From contig JASJZC010000005.1 in the NCBI GenBank assembly GCA_037178855.1, forward strand, positions 4,030,001-4,094,000: a stretch of 64,000 bases of DNA, read 5' to 3'. Every line of letters begins with the position of its first letter. Position 1 is the stretch's first letter. A program made the position numbers and the translations under genes. Shown here piece after piece: positions 1 to 11,422 of this stretch. The notes beneath the pieces were generated by a model. That model ran no database searches, was not told the origin of the DNA, and saw nothing but the letters and a program-made list of their open reading frames with translations. Source of the DNA: Oscheius sp. JU75 (lineage: Eukaryota > Nematoda > Chromadorea > Rhabditida > Rhabditidae).

Positions 1-1000
1 AACACGGAACACCTGGATATTAGCCATTTGGGAGAGGCGAATCAATGAAGAAGAACGGATTGAAAAGTCATTAGCGAAATGAATCTGCAGGTAACGCGTC
101 CTTCTAGGCTATCTACCTATGTAGAAAAGTTCTCAATTTGTATCAAAGAAGGCTCTAAAACAGTGACATCGATTGGTATCATGTCGATTTGTGGGGGGTG
201 ATGGAACTTTACTCCTGAGTTGGTATAGCAAGATAGTAAACAAGCAAGTGAAAAAGTCCTCTCGAGCAATTACCGCGCATAAAAATAAGAAGATCTCCGG
301 GAGGACGTGCCTATTTTCGCGTGTCTTGATGGGCTATCCAAGCCATCCTATTAGACTGAGGAAATCATCGCGAGGGGATTGAGAAAAGGTAGCACAAAGT
401 TTGTTAAGGCCTAATCGACTTATCCGAGACTTTGACTCACTCCGAAGAACTGTTTACGTGATGGACGAGGGCCAGATCAAAGCGGAAAGTTTTTTTTTTT
501 GGACAGGAAGAGTGATGGCGAAATCGACCTGTTCCTGCTATACAAAGCACTGAAAAGAACGACTTTTGGCTAGTCATCCACGAACCAGACTCGTCACCAG
601 ATGGTCCTTATTTTTTAAACTATCTGGAAGTGAACTTAGTAAAAGGTGCTCGCAATATTCAAATTGAAATGGACGTGGGGTAAAGAAGTGTTTGGCTGGT
701 CATAACTGGTCGCTGCCAATCTGCTGATTGCATATGTTTTCCAAAGCTGTTGGGGCTACGAGATTCAGAGAGAGAAAAGAAGAGGATATTATCCGGAGGC
801 AGGCTGTTGTTGTGAGTGAAAGGCGTGGAAAATTGAGTAACTTTTGGAGAAAATACCCAGCAGGTGGGGTAATTCCCCCAGCCGAAGAGAATCAGCCCAA
901 TTGCGACTCCGCTTCTTCTGCAAATGGAGCCAATCACACGTCTTTCGAGAACTCGGATTGTCTCACCGTTTCAAAGCACTAAAGGTACTCTTGTTCTTCA
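1..1000 (+). other. Unresolved region, possible 3' end of a plus-strand gene
   Basis: I cannot assign this stretch. A plus-strand frame near 530-660 reads as protein-like (it contains DFWLVIHEPDSSPDG), and another at about 771-980 gives a hydrophilic tail rich in Glu/Arg, then Asn/Ser, ending in TVSKH and a stop at 980-982. A possible 45-nt intron (GT at about 838, AG at about 882) lies inside the second segment and keeps the frame. I could not connect the two segments with convincing splice sites or recognise a family. If real, this is the C-terminal part of a gene that starts left of the window. It could equally be chance open frame in non-coding DNA. Nothing else recognisable was seen up to the 3' end of the next gene at 1303. 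Confidence 0.2.
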
Positions 1001-1302
1001 AGTAATTGTGACACATTATGAGCATCTGGATACTGGGAGCAAGCAACAAGATTGACCACTGTAAGAAGCAAGAGGTGGGTGAAGAATGTACGTAAGCGGG
1101 GGCGCTATCTGCGGAATGACCTAATGCAGTTGAACTAATGAAGTTACTTAGACACTCCGGTGCGAGATGGAAGGGCTCTCCTTCGTCTACAGGGAAGGGC
1201 GTCCAAAGTGGCACCAGTTAAAGGGAAAGACAAGACAATACATATTTATATACAACCTGTGAGTCGACTACCAGATTTGAACGACTTTGAACCCGTATTC
1301 GA

Positions 1303-4300
1303 TCAGTCTGTTCCTAGAGTCAGACGAGCCTTGTCCTTCCATTGCTCCGCGCAAGTGCTACACTCTCCTTGGATTCCAAGAGCTGTCGGCTCAGTGTGTC
1401 CGCATTGACCCCAAACTCGAACTCGAGCGGTTCCAACTCGCAGAGACGACGACGGCAGCTCGCAACTCGTCATTGGCTTCACATCCACAAACCAACTTTC
1501 AAGAACAGCTAACTTGTCGGATGCCGAGAGATTCTTCTGACAGTTCGGACTATCCCACACCTGAAAATCGGTATATCTTTGTTTGAAAAGTAACTACATT
1601 TGGCCAGAGACTCTTCAACTGTGAGCTGTTTTTTTGGATCTGACTGAGAGGCAACCATTGGAAAGCACTGCTCAGAATCTCCTTTGTCTGTGCATCTTCA
1701 TGGTTAGCGATGATTTCCCATGTCAAAGAAGTCATCGCTGTCACTTCTGTGGTCGCTCCAAAGTGTTCAGATGCTCGACCAGCTTGACTTATGGCCGCTT
1801 CCAAATTGCCCGCCATCAGATGACAAAGAGCCAAATGAACAGATACACGAAGACTGGACACAAGATTTTTCGATAGGAATAGCGATGACAGTCTCTGTAA
1901 ATTGTAGTGAGACAATGACAAACTGGTTAGGACCTCCAGAACAGGGCCGGGGGCAGAAGTGAGATACTTGACAAGTACACTTTCATCTAGCTTCCTAACC
2001 GGATCGTCCGCCATTGTAATCTTGAGATGTATATCAGAAATCAGAGCAGGCTTTGCCACAAAAGCCGAGTCATCTGCCAGCTGGACACACTTCCTTTGTC
2101 CTTCCTAATACCATCTTTTGAAAAGTTGAACACAAATTGTAACCTTTCCGTAATAGATCTTTTTGGGAGTGCTCGTGGTCGATCGTTCCGAAGGCATCCC
2201 ACATTGAGTGAAGTCATTTCTACCCCACGAGAAGATTCGACCGTCGGTTGTGGCTCCCATCGTGTGATTCGAGCCGCATTCGACAAAATTCCATTGGACA
2301 GAGGGTTCGAAGACTTGGTGAGGCTCACTTCTCTCTGACTTGTTGCCGTGACCTAGTTGGTATTCGAGGGCCTGAATCGAAACAGTCTTTTGTTCTATTT
2401 GCTTGTACCTTTCCCCAGGTGAACAAAGATCCGTGTTCGGTGATGACGGCTGAATGGGAGAGACCGGTCGACATTGCTACCACCTTTCCATCTAACAAAT
2501 GTGAAACTTCTCGAAGTCCCAAGTCGTCTCGAGGTACTTCCGTTGGCAGTCTCCCATTCTGAACTAACTGCGTTTATTTACAGTCACGAAAGGGAACCTG
2601 AGTGGCAGCAGCAGTACCATCGTCTGCTTGTTTTATCCTCAATTCCGAAGTATTTGTGTTGCGAAGTCTTCGAAGCAAGAACATCTTGAGCTTGATTTCC
2701 TGTGGATTCCTTCCCCATTCGAACAAACGACCATCTTGTGTTACGGCCAAAGAATGGTAGAACTTGGTTGTCACCATTTCAAACTGAAAGATTGTTAATG
2801 GTCACATGCCATAAATACCTTTTCGTCAATGGGGAGAGGTGTAAACGTGTGAAGTTTCTTGATGTCCTCATTGGTTCCCGCTTGTCCATACGATCCACTA
2901 CCTGGAACCCGATCGGTCTGCTTCAGTTCAAAAGACTCACCGGCCACGAGAATGCGTCCCTCTTCTGTCAGAAGTACAGTATGTACTCTTCCACAACTGA
3001 TCGCCTTGATTTTGTCTCTGTAAGCATTTCTTTCAACATTCAGATTTATGGCTCACATGATTCCATTTACTCTCTGTGGCTTGAACGAATCGGATATCCA
3101 TCCGGGACCCTGTCCTAGTTGACCGTATAAGCCCCATCCCCAAGTCCATAGGGATCCATCCTCACATAGCAAAGCAGAATGGAATTGACCAGCCGCCAAC
3201 TGCTTGATAGCCGGCCATTCCCCATCGACTAGCTAAAGAACAAGAACGATACAGATCATAGAGTGTCCTACCTGCGGTTCAGTCACAGGTATATTGTTCC
3301 CGATTCCACACTGTCCAAAACGGTTGTTCCCCCAAGAGTACAGTTCTCCGGCATGAGTCAGAACAAGCACATGTTCTGTCCCGCAGACGACCGAATGAGG
3401 TCTTGAGCCGATATGGACTTCATGAGGCAACTAGAAAAGATTGTTTGAGAAAATTTATATGAAGAAACTACCGTTTTTGTGGCCTCTTTTCGCGGGGATT
3501 GATTGGGAGTCGATGTGTTGGAAGAAGATCGTCTTGGAGAGTCGATTGTCCGCTTGGAGTTAGCTTGCTCCGTCGAGAAACTTCCCCAAACAAGAAGACG
3601 ATCATCGTAGGTTATGGCCGCAGACGAGTTCAGGCCACAGGAAAGACCGTTTGGCTTGGCTATCACTCTCTGAAGTTACTTTTAAGATTGGAATGCTTTC
3701 GGACTCACAGTTTGACGGTCTCCATCTTCGGTCAGAAGAAAAACAGCCGAGGCACAATAGAGGATAGTACAAGAGTCGGGAAATCTGTTGAATGCATAAG
3801 AAAAACCAAGTAAAGAAAACTCACTTTTCTACATGTTGATTGGCTAATCGAAGACAGTTTTCGGACAAAGATGTCGAGGGAAATTCGACTACCCATGAAC
3901 AAAGAACATGCACCAGTTCATCTACTTCTGATCCTTTGAGACACGACCATTTTAGTTGAGAGACACACGACAGCATCTGAGGGTGAGGTGTTTCTATGAA
4001 TAACTGATGCAAACCTGTGAACGGATGCTACTGTCTCCTTTAGAGAATTGTTCTGTTCCATTTTTGATGATGTACTGCAGAACAGAGACTGTAGCCTGAT
4101 CTGTTCGGGAACCGAGGACATAGGCACTCTTCCAAAAGGGAACAAGCAGCACTGACTCTATTCCTCCGATGATGTCCGAATGACGTGATAGGAACGCACT
4201 GAACGTATCCTATAAGCAGATAAACCTCTTTCAAACCTCAATTCGCCGTCTTTTTTTTGTCTGTAACTGACGTAGTCTGCTCTGTCGCGTCCGACCAAAC

Positions 4301-6522
4301 ATTTCTTGGCAAAGAGATCCACTACTCTACACTTCACAGGACTGCGCTTGTCCGTGTCCACTACTCGAAGAACCTAAAGATAAAACCAGCGTGAAATTTT
4401 AAGAAAGATGTCACCTCATTGAGTAGATTATGTTCTTGTTCGTTTTTTGAAAATAGATCTACCAGAGTGTCCAGAGAAAAGGCGACGACCTTTGCCATTG
4501 AGAGTATCCGGCCCAAATCTGAGGCAGGAATCCTTTTCTGTATTCTACTTGAGAGTACTTTGGGGATCAGCGTTGGCTAAGATAATACTTTTTTGTTATC
4601 TTTCGAATGAGACACCTTGAAAGAGGAGACCTCCAGATCAGCTGCCAAGCAGACTCTCCCCAGGGATTCCGCTGTAAACTCGGGTAGACGAAAGAGGAAT
4701 TCGGCAACAATGTCCTCGATTTGACTGAAATCGACATGTGAGGAAAAAAAAGAGATAGGCTGTTTGCTGACAAGGGAGGAAATCAAAGGAAGACTGAGAA
4801 CAGCTGTGTTCGGCAAGGAATCCCCGACAACAGCTGCTTCTTTTTTACGGCACAACCAGATTCGAACCAAATTGGGTAAATGTTTAGGAGCTGACAACTG
4901 ACAAAAAGAAGAACAAACCATGCAGGATGTTGACGAATGAGGACGAGCCCTCGCTCTGTGATGATATAGCAAGACGGTAGTTGACGCGGACGAGTGGACA
5001 GTGGCACAAAGGCCAAGATTTTCCATTCTGGAGCTCCGCGAATGATCGTGTACTCCAGACGAAGATCGGTCAACTGAAATAGTTTGAAAATCTCTTCCGA
5101 CTGAATTCTATTTCGGTCCGTCTCGTTTGTGTGTAATTGGAGAGCCTTTCTTCCGAGTCGAAGGATCAAAAACTTACACCGAAGTGAATAGCACATCGAA
5201 GTTCCGCCTGCCCCGTTTCATCTTTCGGCGAAACGGCGAAAAGAACTTTCGCTGTTGGCCAGGCTATCACTGTGTCTGGAGGAATCTGAATCCTTGTTTG
5301 AACTGAAAGATATAGCTGAATACTTTGTACTTGCTGAGTGGAGAGAGACCAACAGCTTCCAGAGACGCGTACTGTTCGAGAGACGAGGTTCTCATGTTCT
5401 GCACAGATATGTCTTTGCCGCACACATGATAAGTGGCTTCCGGAGGAGTCACTTGTTTCAGCTCCGAAGGAATCAGAGTGGCTAAAACCTCTTGACACGA
5501 GCGGCCGTTATTCTCCAGCGGAATTATCCATTGCGAATCGAGGAAGCTTGTAAACTGAAGGGGTTTTATTGTACGATATTCTTCAAACCCTTACCAGTAG
5601 ATCTATGCGAGTGCTCGTTTTGACAATCTCAATTGAGTGAATGCTCTGAGGAGACGTCAATTCCACGATGCACTTCTTGGCATCCAAATCCACAATGAAA
5701 ATGGCACCGCCCTGCAAACACTCAATCATCAATCAGATCTCATGCTCAGTTGGAACAAATGTTCCACTTATCTCTTTTTTGCAACAACAGCTCCGTCCAT
5801 GTGATCCACGTACCTTTGTTGCCATTACTCCAATATATCTTCGGTTGGCCAAGGAAACTACACATTTGATACTGGCCGGAATGAATTTGACATTCACGTC
5901 AATCGACGACGTGTTGATCGAAATGTGGAATGGTCCGGAACGAAGAAGAGACGACTTGTCGTTTCCCCAATTAACATTCTGTGTTGGAGTTCTTTTAGAG
6001 TGGTAAAAAGACAACTGTACCAATAGATTCTTTGTGGGGACGACATGGAGAGAGCAGTCACCGCAAGCAACAACGAGGAAACTTGCATCCGGAGCCAAAC
6101 ATATCGCTACAGGGTCTTGGACTCTAAAATATTTTTTTTTTAAAACAATAAAAAAAGTCTTCACCCTCGAAGAACTGTTCGTAGATCGACCGTTCTCTGC
6201 TTGAGAGACTCTTGACCCGCTTTGTAAAAAGTGCAAACTTCACAGTTTGATGTCAGAAGGACAATGAGAACGAAGTTATCTTCCGAAATGAAGGCATAGT
6301 CGATGATCGAGTCATCTGGATTGAGTTCGTCGAATTCCGTCTCACATAAATACTGATTTGGCATCAAAAGAGACGAGCCTGAACTTTTTGAATTGTATGG
6401 GAACCAATGGGGAGAGAGATCGCACCTCTTCGGAGACTGACCCTCCGACTACCATTGGAAGAATCATTGGACTTTTGTTTCGAGATGGGTTTTGGCGGTT
6501 TGGAAGACGAGAGCGGAGACAT
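1303..6522 (-). CDS. Large RCC1-repeat protein with N-terminal propeller-like region; family unresolved
   Basis: The start is the ATG at 6522 (MSPLSSSKPPKPISKQK). A 47-nt intron (6379-6425) joins it in phase to LMPNQYLCETEFDE. The N-terminal third reads like beta-propeller strands (CLAPDASFLVVACGDCSLHV), followed by a helical region. From about 3.65 kb down to 2.2 kb lie at least six RCC1-type repeats, for example CGTEHVLVLTHAGELYSWGN and CGSNHTMGATTDGRIFSWGR. A helical C-terminus follows. The last exon (stop at 1303-1305, joined by a GTAGTT..TTTCAG intron) has a CGH..C..C cluster that may bind zinc. RCC1 propellers act as exchange factors or protein scaffolds. Candidates with RCC1 repeats and extra regions include the Claret/GLO-4 type Rab regulators, but I see no decisive motif. 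The gene is divergent from GANAB. Confidence 0.75.
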
Positions 6523-7148
6523 AGCCAGACATACGGCTTAGCGGGCGGAAAATAAAAATGAGGAGAGACCTCCTGTCATTTGTTACATGACGACACATCG
6601 CTGGCTGGTCCGCAGAAATGTGACCGCGATTCTGGAACAACTATGTCCATCTGTCTCTGTAAAGCTGCCGATTTGGATTGAACTTTGAGTGTCAAGTGAA
6701 CGGTCGTTCAGAGAATATAGTATGGAAAAGCCTGATCAAAATAGAGCAAGGAAATATGGAATCGCCTAACTTAACCTAGCAGTAAACATTTTCAAGTGTT
6801 GATTTGGTACGCAATAGTACGTCTAGGTTTTTGAACCTTCTCTTAATATCCGTTTCACTATCAGAATAACCTCAAACAAATCACTCTATCGATTCCCAAC
6901 AGACGCTTACGGAAAGCTTCCTCGACCAGAGAGTCTCATCGTCCTCTAACCGTCACACCCCTTATCAGTTTTCTTTGGCTTCCTGTGGTATCTTTCCCAG
7001 AAAGCAAAGTCTTCTACTATTAAATTTTCACAAGTTATGGCTTGTTAGAGTAATAAAGCACCCAATCGCTTTCTTTTAGTCAAAAGCCTTTGGTATCTTC
7101 ACGACCAGTCAGTGGCTTCTCTCTACTTTCTCTCAGCTGTTCTTAGTG
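6523..7148. promoter_or_regulatory. Divergent intergenic region between the RCC1 gene and GANAB
   Basis: About 626 bp separate two start codons facing away from each other, so both promoters and 5' UTRs should be here. The sequence is AT-richer than the flanking exons. I see no conserved gene or RNA. Just before the GANAB ATG the pyrimidine-rich stretch TTTCTCTCAG and a nearby TTCTTAG look like 3' splice sites. Confidence 0.5.
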
Positions 7149-10100
7149 ATGGTCAAATTGAAAACGGCGCTGCTATGGGTCTGTCTCCTAGCCCTCACCA
7201 GTTCGGTAAAACGAGAAGACTTCAAGACCTGCGATCAGTCGGGTTTCTGTAAGCGTCTTCGTTCTATGAAGGTGAGAGGCTTTTTGCTCATGTTCCAAAC
7301 CGATTGTAGGATCCGTCCAATTATGAGATGCTGATCAATTCTGTCAAAAACCTCGGAGCAGTGGTCGAGGGACAGCTGAGAAACGAAGAGAATACTCTCG
7401 CTCTGAGGATCTATGGATTGGCTGATTCTACTGTTCGAGTGCAGATCGACGAGCCCGAAGGAGCTATTCGCAAAAGATTCATCCCTACTATGGCTCTTGA
7501 CGGAGAACCCAAACTGGTAAGATTCTTCTGAGAGTTTCACTGAGATATTTCAGACGAACTTCAAACTGGTCAAGATTGGTTCCGAACAGACGACGCTGTT
7601 TCTCGCTGAAGGGAAAGGAAGAGTCGTCCTCCGATACAAGCCGTTCTTGGTCGAAGTCTACAACGAGCTGGATGAGCTGGTCGTCCAGATGAACAAACAA
7701 GGCAAACTGAGAATGGAGGAGTTCCGAACAAAGGAGGATGGCAAGGAATATCCCGAAGGATTCTGGGAAGAATATTTCAAGAGTTATCGTGATACCAAGC
7801 CCTTCGGATCCAGCAGTGTTGGAGTAAGGCTTCCCCTTTTTCTCTGCTAGTTTCGGATTCAGATGGACATCTCTTTTCCCGGATTCAAACACGCCTTTGG
7901 TCTACCGGAACACGCCGACTCGTTCGCCCTCAAGGATACTGTCGGAAATTCGGATCCTTATCGTCTTTACAATCTGGACGTCTTCGAATACGAACTCCAC
8001 AATCCGATGTCTCTCTATGTTGCTGTCCCTTACATCGTAGCTCAGAAACCCAATCGGACAGTCAGTGTCCTATGGCTCAATTCGGCCGAAACCTGGATTG
8101 ACACGAGTTCTAGTCCTTCCGGAATGATTCGTTCCGTCTTCAACAAGGTACATTTCAAATCGATACATTCACATAAAGTTTTCAGGTGTTGGCAACGGAT
8201 TCTCTGCCTTACTTCGATGCACACTTCATGTCTGAAACCGGACTGATCGATGTTTTCGTCTTTCTCGGACCAAGCCCGCAGAAGGTTCAGAGGCAATACT
8301 CTTCTCTGACTGGCAGGACTCCTCTTCCTCCTCTCTTCGCTATCTCCTACCATCAGTGCCGTTGGAATTACAACGATGAACAAGATGTGCTGGATGTGAA
8401 TTCCAAATTCGACGAGTACGACATTCCGATGGACGTCATCTGGGTAGGTGTTTCATTCTCTTTCAATTTTTTTCACGAAAAGAACTAACAGAAGATTCTT
8501 TGCAGCTGGACATTGAACATACAGACGGGAAGAAGTACTTCACGTGGGACCAGCACAAGTTCCCTGATCCGAAAAAGATGATTGAGACGGTTGCCTCGAG
8601 TGGACGGAAGATGGTCACTATCATCGACCCTCACATCAAGAAAGACAACAGTTACGCTGTCTACAAAGATGCCAAAGATCTCGGCTTGTTCGTCAAAAAG
8701 GGAGATGGTGTGACGGATTTTGAAGGACACTGTTGGCCCGGAGCCAGTGAGTATCTCGACTTTCTCCATCCCGAGGTATTTCTCTAGTATGTTCAAAAGT
8801 AAATCCAGTGTTCAGACAAGAAATTACTGGGCTGCTCAGTTCAAATTTGATCGTTACATTGGATCTTCTCCCGAACTCTTCACCTGGAATGACATGGTGC
8901 GTTTCAATCAATTTCTCTTCTAGGTTCGATGTTAAGAATGAGCCGAGTGTCTTTTCTGGACCCGAAGTCACAATGGACAAAGATTCAATTCATTATGGAG
9001 GAGTCGAGCACCGTGAAATTCACAACATCTACGGTCTTCTCTACCACTCGGCCACTTTCGAGGGACAACTGCGGAGAACAGAAGGCCGTGACAGACCCTT
9101 CATTCTAACTCGATCTGGCTTCATTGGATCGCAGAGAACAGCTGCTATTTGGACTGGAGACAATACCGCTGACTGGGGACATCTTGCCATCGCTGCTCCC
9201 ATGATTCTCTCCCTCTCCGTAGCTGGAAATCCTTTCGTTGGAGCCGATGTAGGTGGATTCTTTGGGAATCCAGACGAGCAACTTCTCATTCGTTGGTATC
9301 AAGCCGGTGCCTTCCAGCCCTTCTTCCGTGCCCATGCCCACATCGATACGAAGAGACGCGAGCCATGGCTCTTTTCTGAATCCACTCGTCTCTCGATCCG
9401 CGATGCCATTCGTCGTCGTTACAAGCTGCTTCCTTACTGGTCAGTCTATTTCATTACCAAAAGAAAATCCGCTCTTAGGTACACTCTGTTCCGTGAACAC
9501 TCCGAATCTGGATCTCCTCCAATGAGACCTATGTGGTACGAGTTCCCGCTGGAGCAGAGCCTCTTTGCCGAAGAGAAACAATGGATGGTGGGCAGTGCTC
9601 TTCTCGTGAGGCCTGTTGTCGAGAAAGATACCACTTCGGTCGATGTCACCCTCCCAGGAGCCAATGAAAACAATCGCTGGTACGCCTGGGAGTCTGGAAA
9701 GCAGTATCAGGCCGGAAGTCACACCGTCGACGTCCCTTTGAATGACATCCCCGTCTTCCAGAAAGGAGGCTCGATTGTTCCGACATGGCAGAGAGTCCGT
9801 CGCTCATCTCAGGTGATGCAAGAGGTTAGCTTCATTATGTTTCTGTTATAAGATGAACTTTGTTTCAGGATCCACTGTCGTTGTTTGTGGCCTTGGACGG
9901 AAGAAACCAGGCCAAAGGAAGTCTTTACATTGACGATTATAATACTCACGGTTATCGTGCTGGACAGAACTGGACAGCCACCGACTTCGAATTCAAGACG
10001 ATCGCTGCCACTGTATCTGTTCTAAAGAGTCAACCTCAAAGGGGCATCTACAACGCCAAGAACTGGATCGAACAGGTTGAAGTTCGCGGAATGCGATCTA

Positions 10101-10284
10101 TGCCTAAGACGATAACGGTACTTTCTCACTATTCAAAATAAAAACATTCAACATTCAGATTGAACGTGCTTCTGATCCGTGGGATGTACTAGAATTCTCC
10201 TACAACTCCGACGACAAGATGCTGGTCATCCGGAAGCCTGATGTTCTCATCACTCAGGACTTCACAATCAAGATCCAATTCTAG
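7149..10284 (+). CDS. GANAB: Neutral alpha-glucosidase AB (glucosidase II catalytic alpha subunit)
   Basis: Glycoside hydrolase family 31. In the ER lumen it removes the two inner alpha-1,3-linked glucoses from N-glycans, controlling the calnexin/calreticulin cycle, normally with a beta subunit. The ATG at 7149 opens a signal peptide (VKLKTALLWVCLLALTSS). Family hallmarks follow in order: YHQCRWNYNDEQDV; DVIW joined over an intron to LDIEHTDGKKYFTWD; the nucleophile motif TWNDM joined to NEPSVFSGPEVTM over a 40-nt intron; WTGDNTADW, holding the acid/base Asp; and GADVGGFFGNPDEQLLIRWY and FFRAHAHID near the substrate pocket. The C-terminal beta-sandwich ends at a TAG at 10282-10284. Introns are about 37-60 nt. 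The family is usually about 900 residues, and this copy looks complete. Confidence 0.96.
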
Positions 10285-10365
10285 CTGTCGAATGTTTGTA
10301 TTGTACATTCCCGAGTTCTTTCTGTATGGGTATTTGTTGTGCTTTAGCTGGTTTTCTCTGTGAAT

Positions 10366-10371
10366 AATAAA
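10366..10371 (+). other. Polyadenylation signal AATAAA of GANAB
   Basis: A canonical AATAAA lies 82 bp after the GANAB stop codon and ahead of OPA3 on the same strand. OPA3 is therefore probably a separate transcript, or a separately polyadenylated member of a tandem pair. Confidence 0.7.
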
Positions 10372-10588
10372 CCTGTTTGATAAAACATAGTCCTTTGTAA
10401 GATCTGAAAGTTGAGATTACACGCTTGAAAATTTGATGCTCGCACTCAAAATGAACATTTCACGCGGGGACTTTGAGAAGGCCGACGGCTAAAAATCATT
10501 CTTCTTTTTCTCCTTCTTTTTGTGCAAAATTAGTTTCCCCTGTTGAAAAATTCGTTGCAGACATCGAAGAAACTCGCTGCCCGACAAC

Positions 10589-11311
10589 ATGGGATTTCCT
10601 ATGATTCAAGTCGTTATGATCGCGGCGAGGCAGGTCTCGAAGCCGGTCGCAGATGCAGTTATAAGCTACAGCAAGGGACATCCAACGTTTAGAGCGAAAA
10701 TTCTCCTACCAGTTGGACGATTTCTAGTGCAGTTCACTCGACGATTACGAATGAAGAAACTCGGATTGGGCGAAGACACCAAGGCTAATGTAATCATTCG
10801 TTTTTTCCTCTATTCTATATGTTTTCAGATCTCCGAAAGTGCTGCCCTTGAACAAGCTTCAGATTTCGTTCAACAAGCTGTCATTTTTGTCTATTCGGTC
10901 AGTGTGTTCGCCGCCTACTACGCCTACAGCAAATATACGACGGAGGAAACAGTCAAAGCAGAAGAGTACAAGCAATTACAAGAGGAATTTGAAAAACTGC
11001 GAGCGATTGTACAGGAAAATAAACGGCTGATAGGAGAACTTTCCCAGAAAACGGACTCTGTGTTTTCCAAGGTACATCCAGTTCTGGTCAGTCTTTTATC
11101 TTCGCCATATATATGGAGTTCTAGACCGAAAAGATGAAAAATAATGCTACAAGCACCGACAAAGAGACGAATGTAAGTTATTTCTTTGTTTACAGTTTGT
11201 GTTAGTGATGTATTGCAGAATTTGGAGAACAGCAGACTCACTTTTGCCACCGACCAATATCTTATTCCTGTTGACGACGCCTTGCTGATGTTATTGACAG
11301 AAGCTACGTAA
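10589..11311 (+). CDS. OPA3: OPA3 family mitochondrial outer-membrane/lipid metabolism protein
   Basis: The N-terminus MGFPMIQVVMIAARQVSKPV and the following KPVADAVISYSKGHPTFR match the OPA3 family, which localises to mitochondria and is linked in humans to optic atrophy and 3-methylglutaconic aciduria. Exact function is not settled. Four exons with introns of 39, 53 and 46 nt give 194 residues, close to the roughly 180 of the human protein. Residues after about 75 hold a hydrophobic segment (FVQQAVIFVYSVSVFAAYYA), then a coiled coil rich in Glu/Lys/Gln, as in the family. The C-terminal tail after the coiled coil is not conserved. The 3' UTR has AATAAA at 11340-11345. It is convergent with intersectin, only 111 bp away. 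Confidence 0.93.
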
Positions 11312-11422
11312 CTCGCAAATGTACACGTTTTTTTTATGAAATAAAATCTCTATTAGTAGCGGTTAGAATAAGTTCTTCAACATGTCCGTAATGCATCAGG
11401 ATACCTCCTTCACTTTGCTGTC

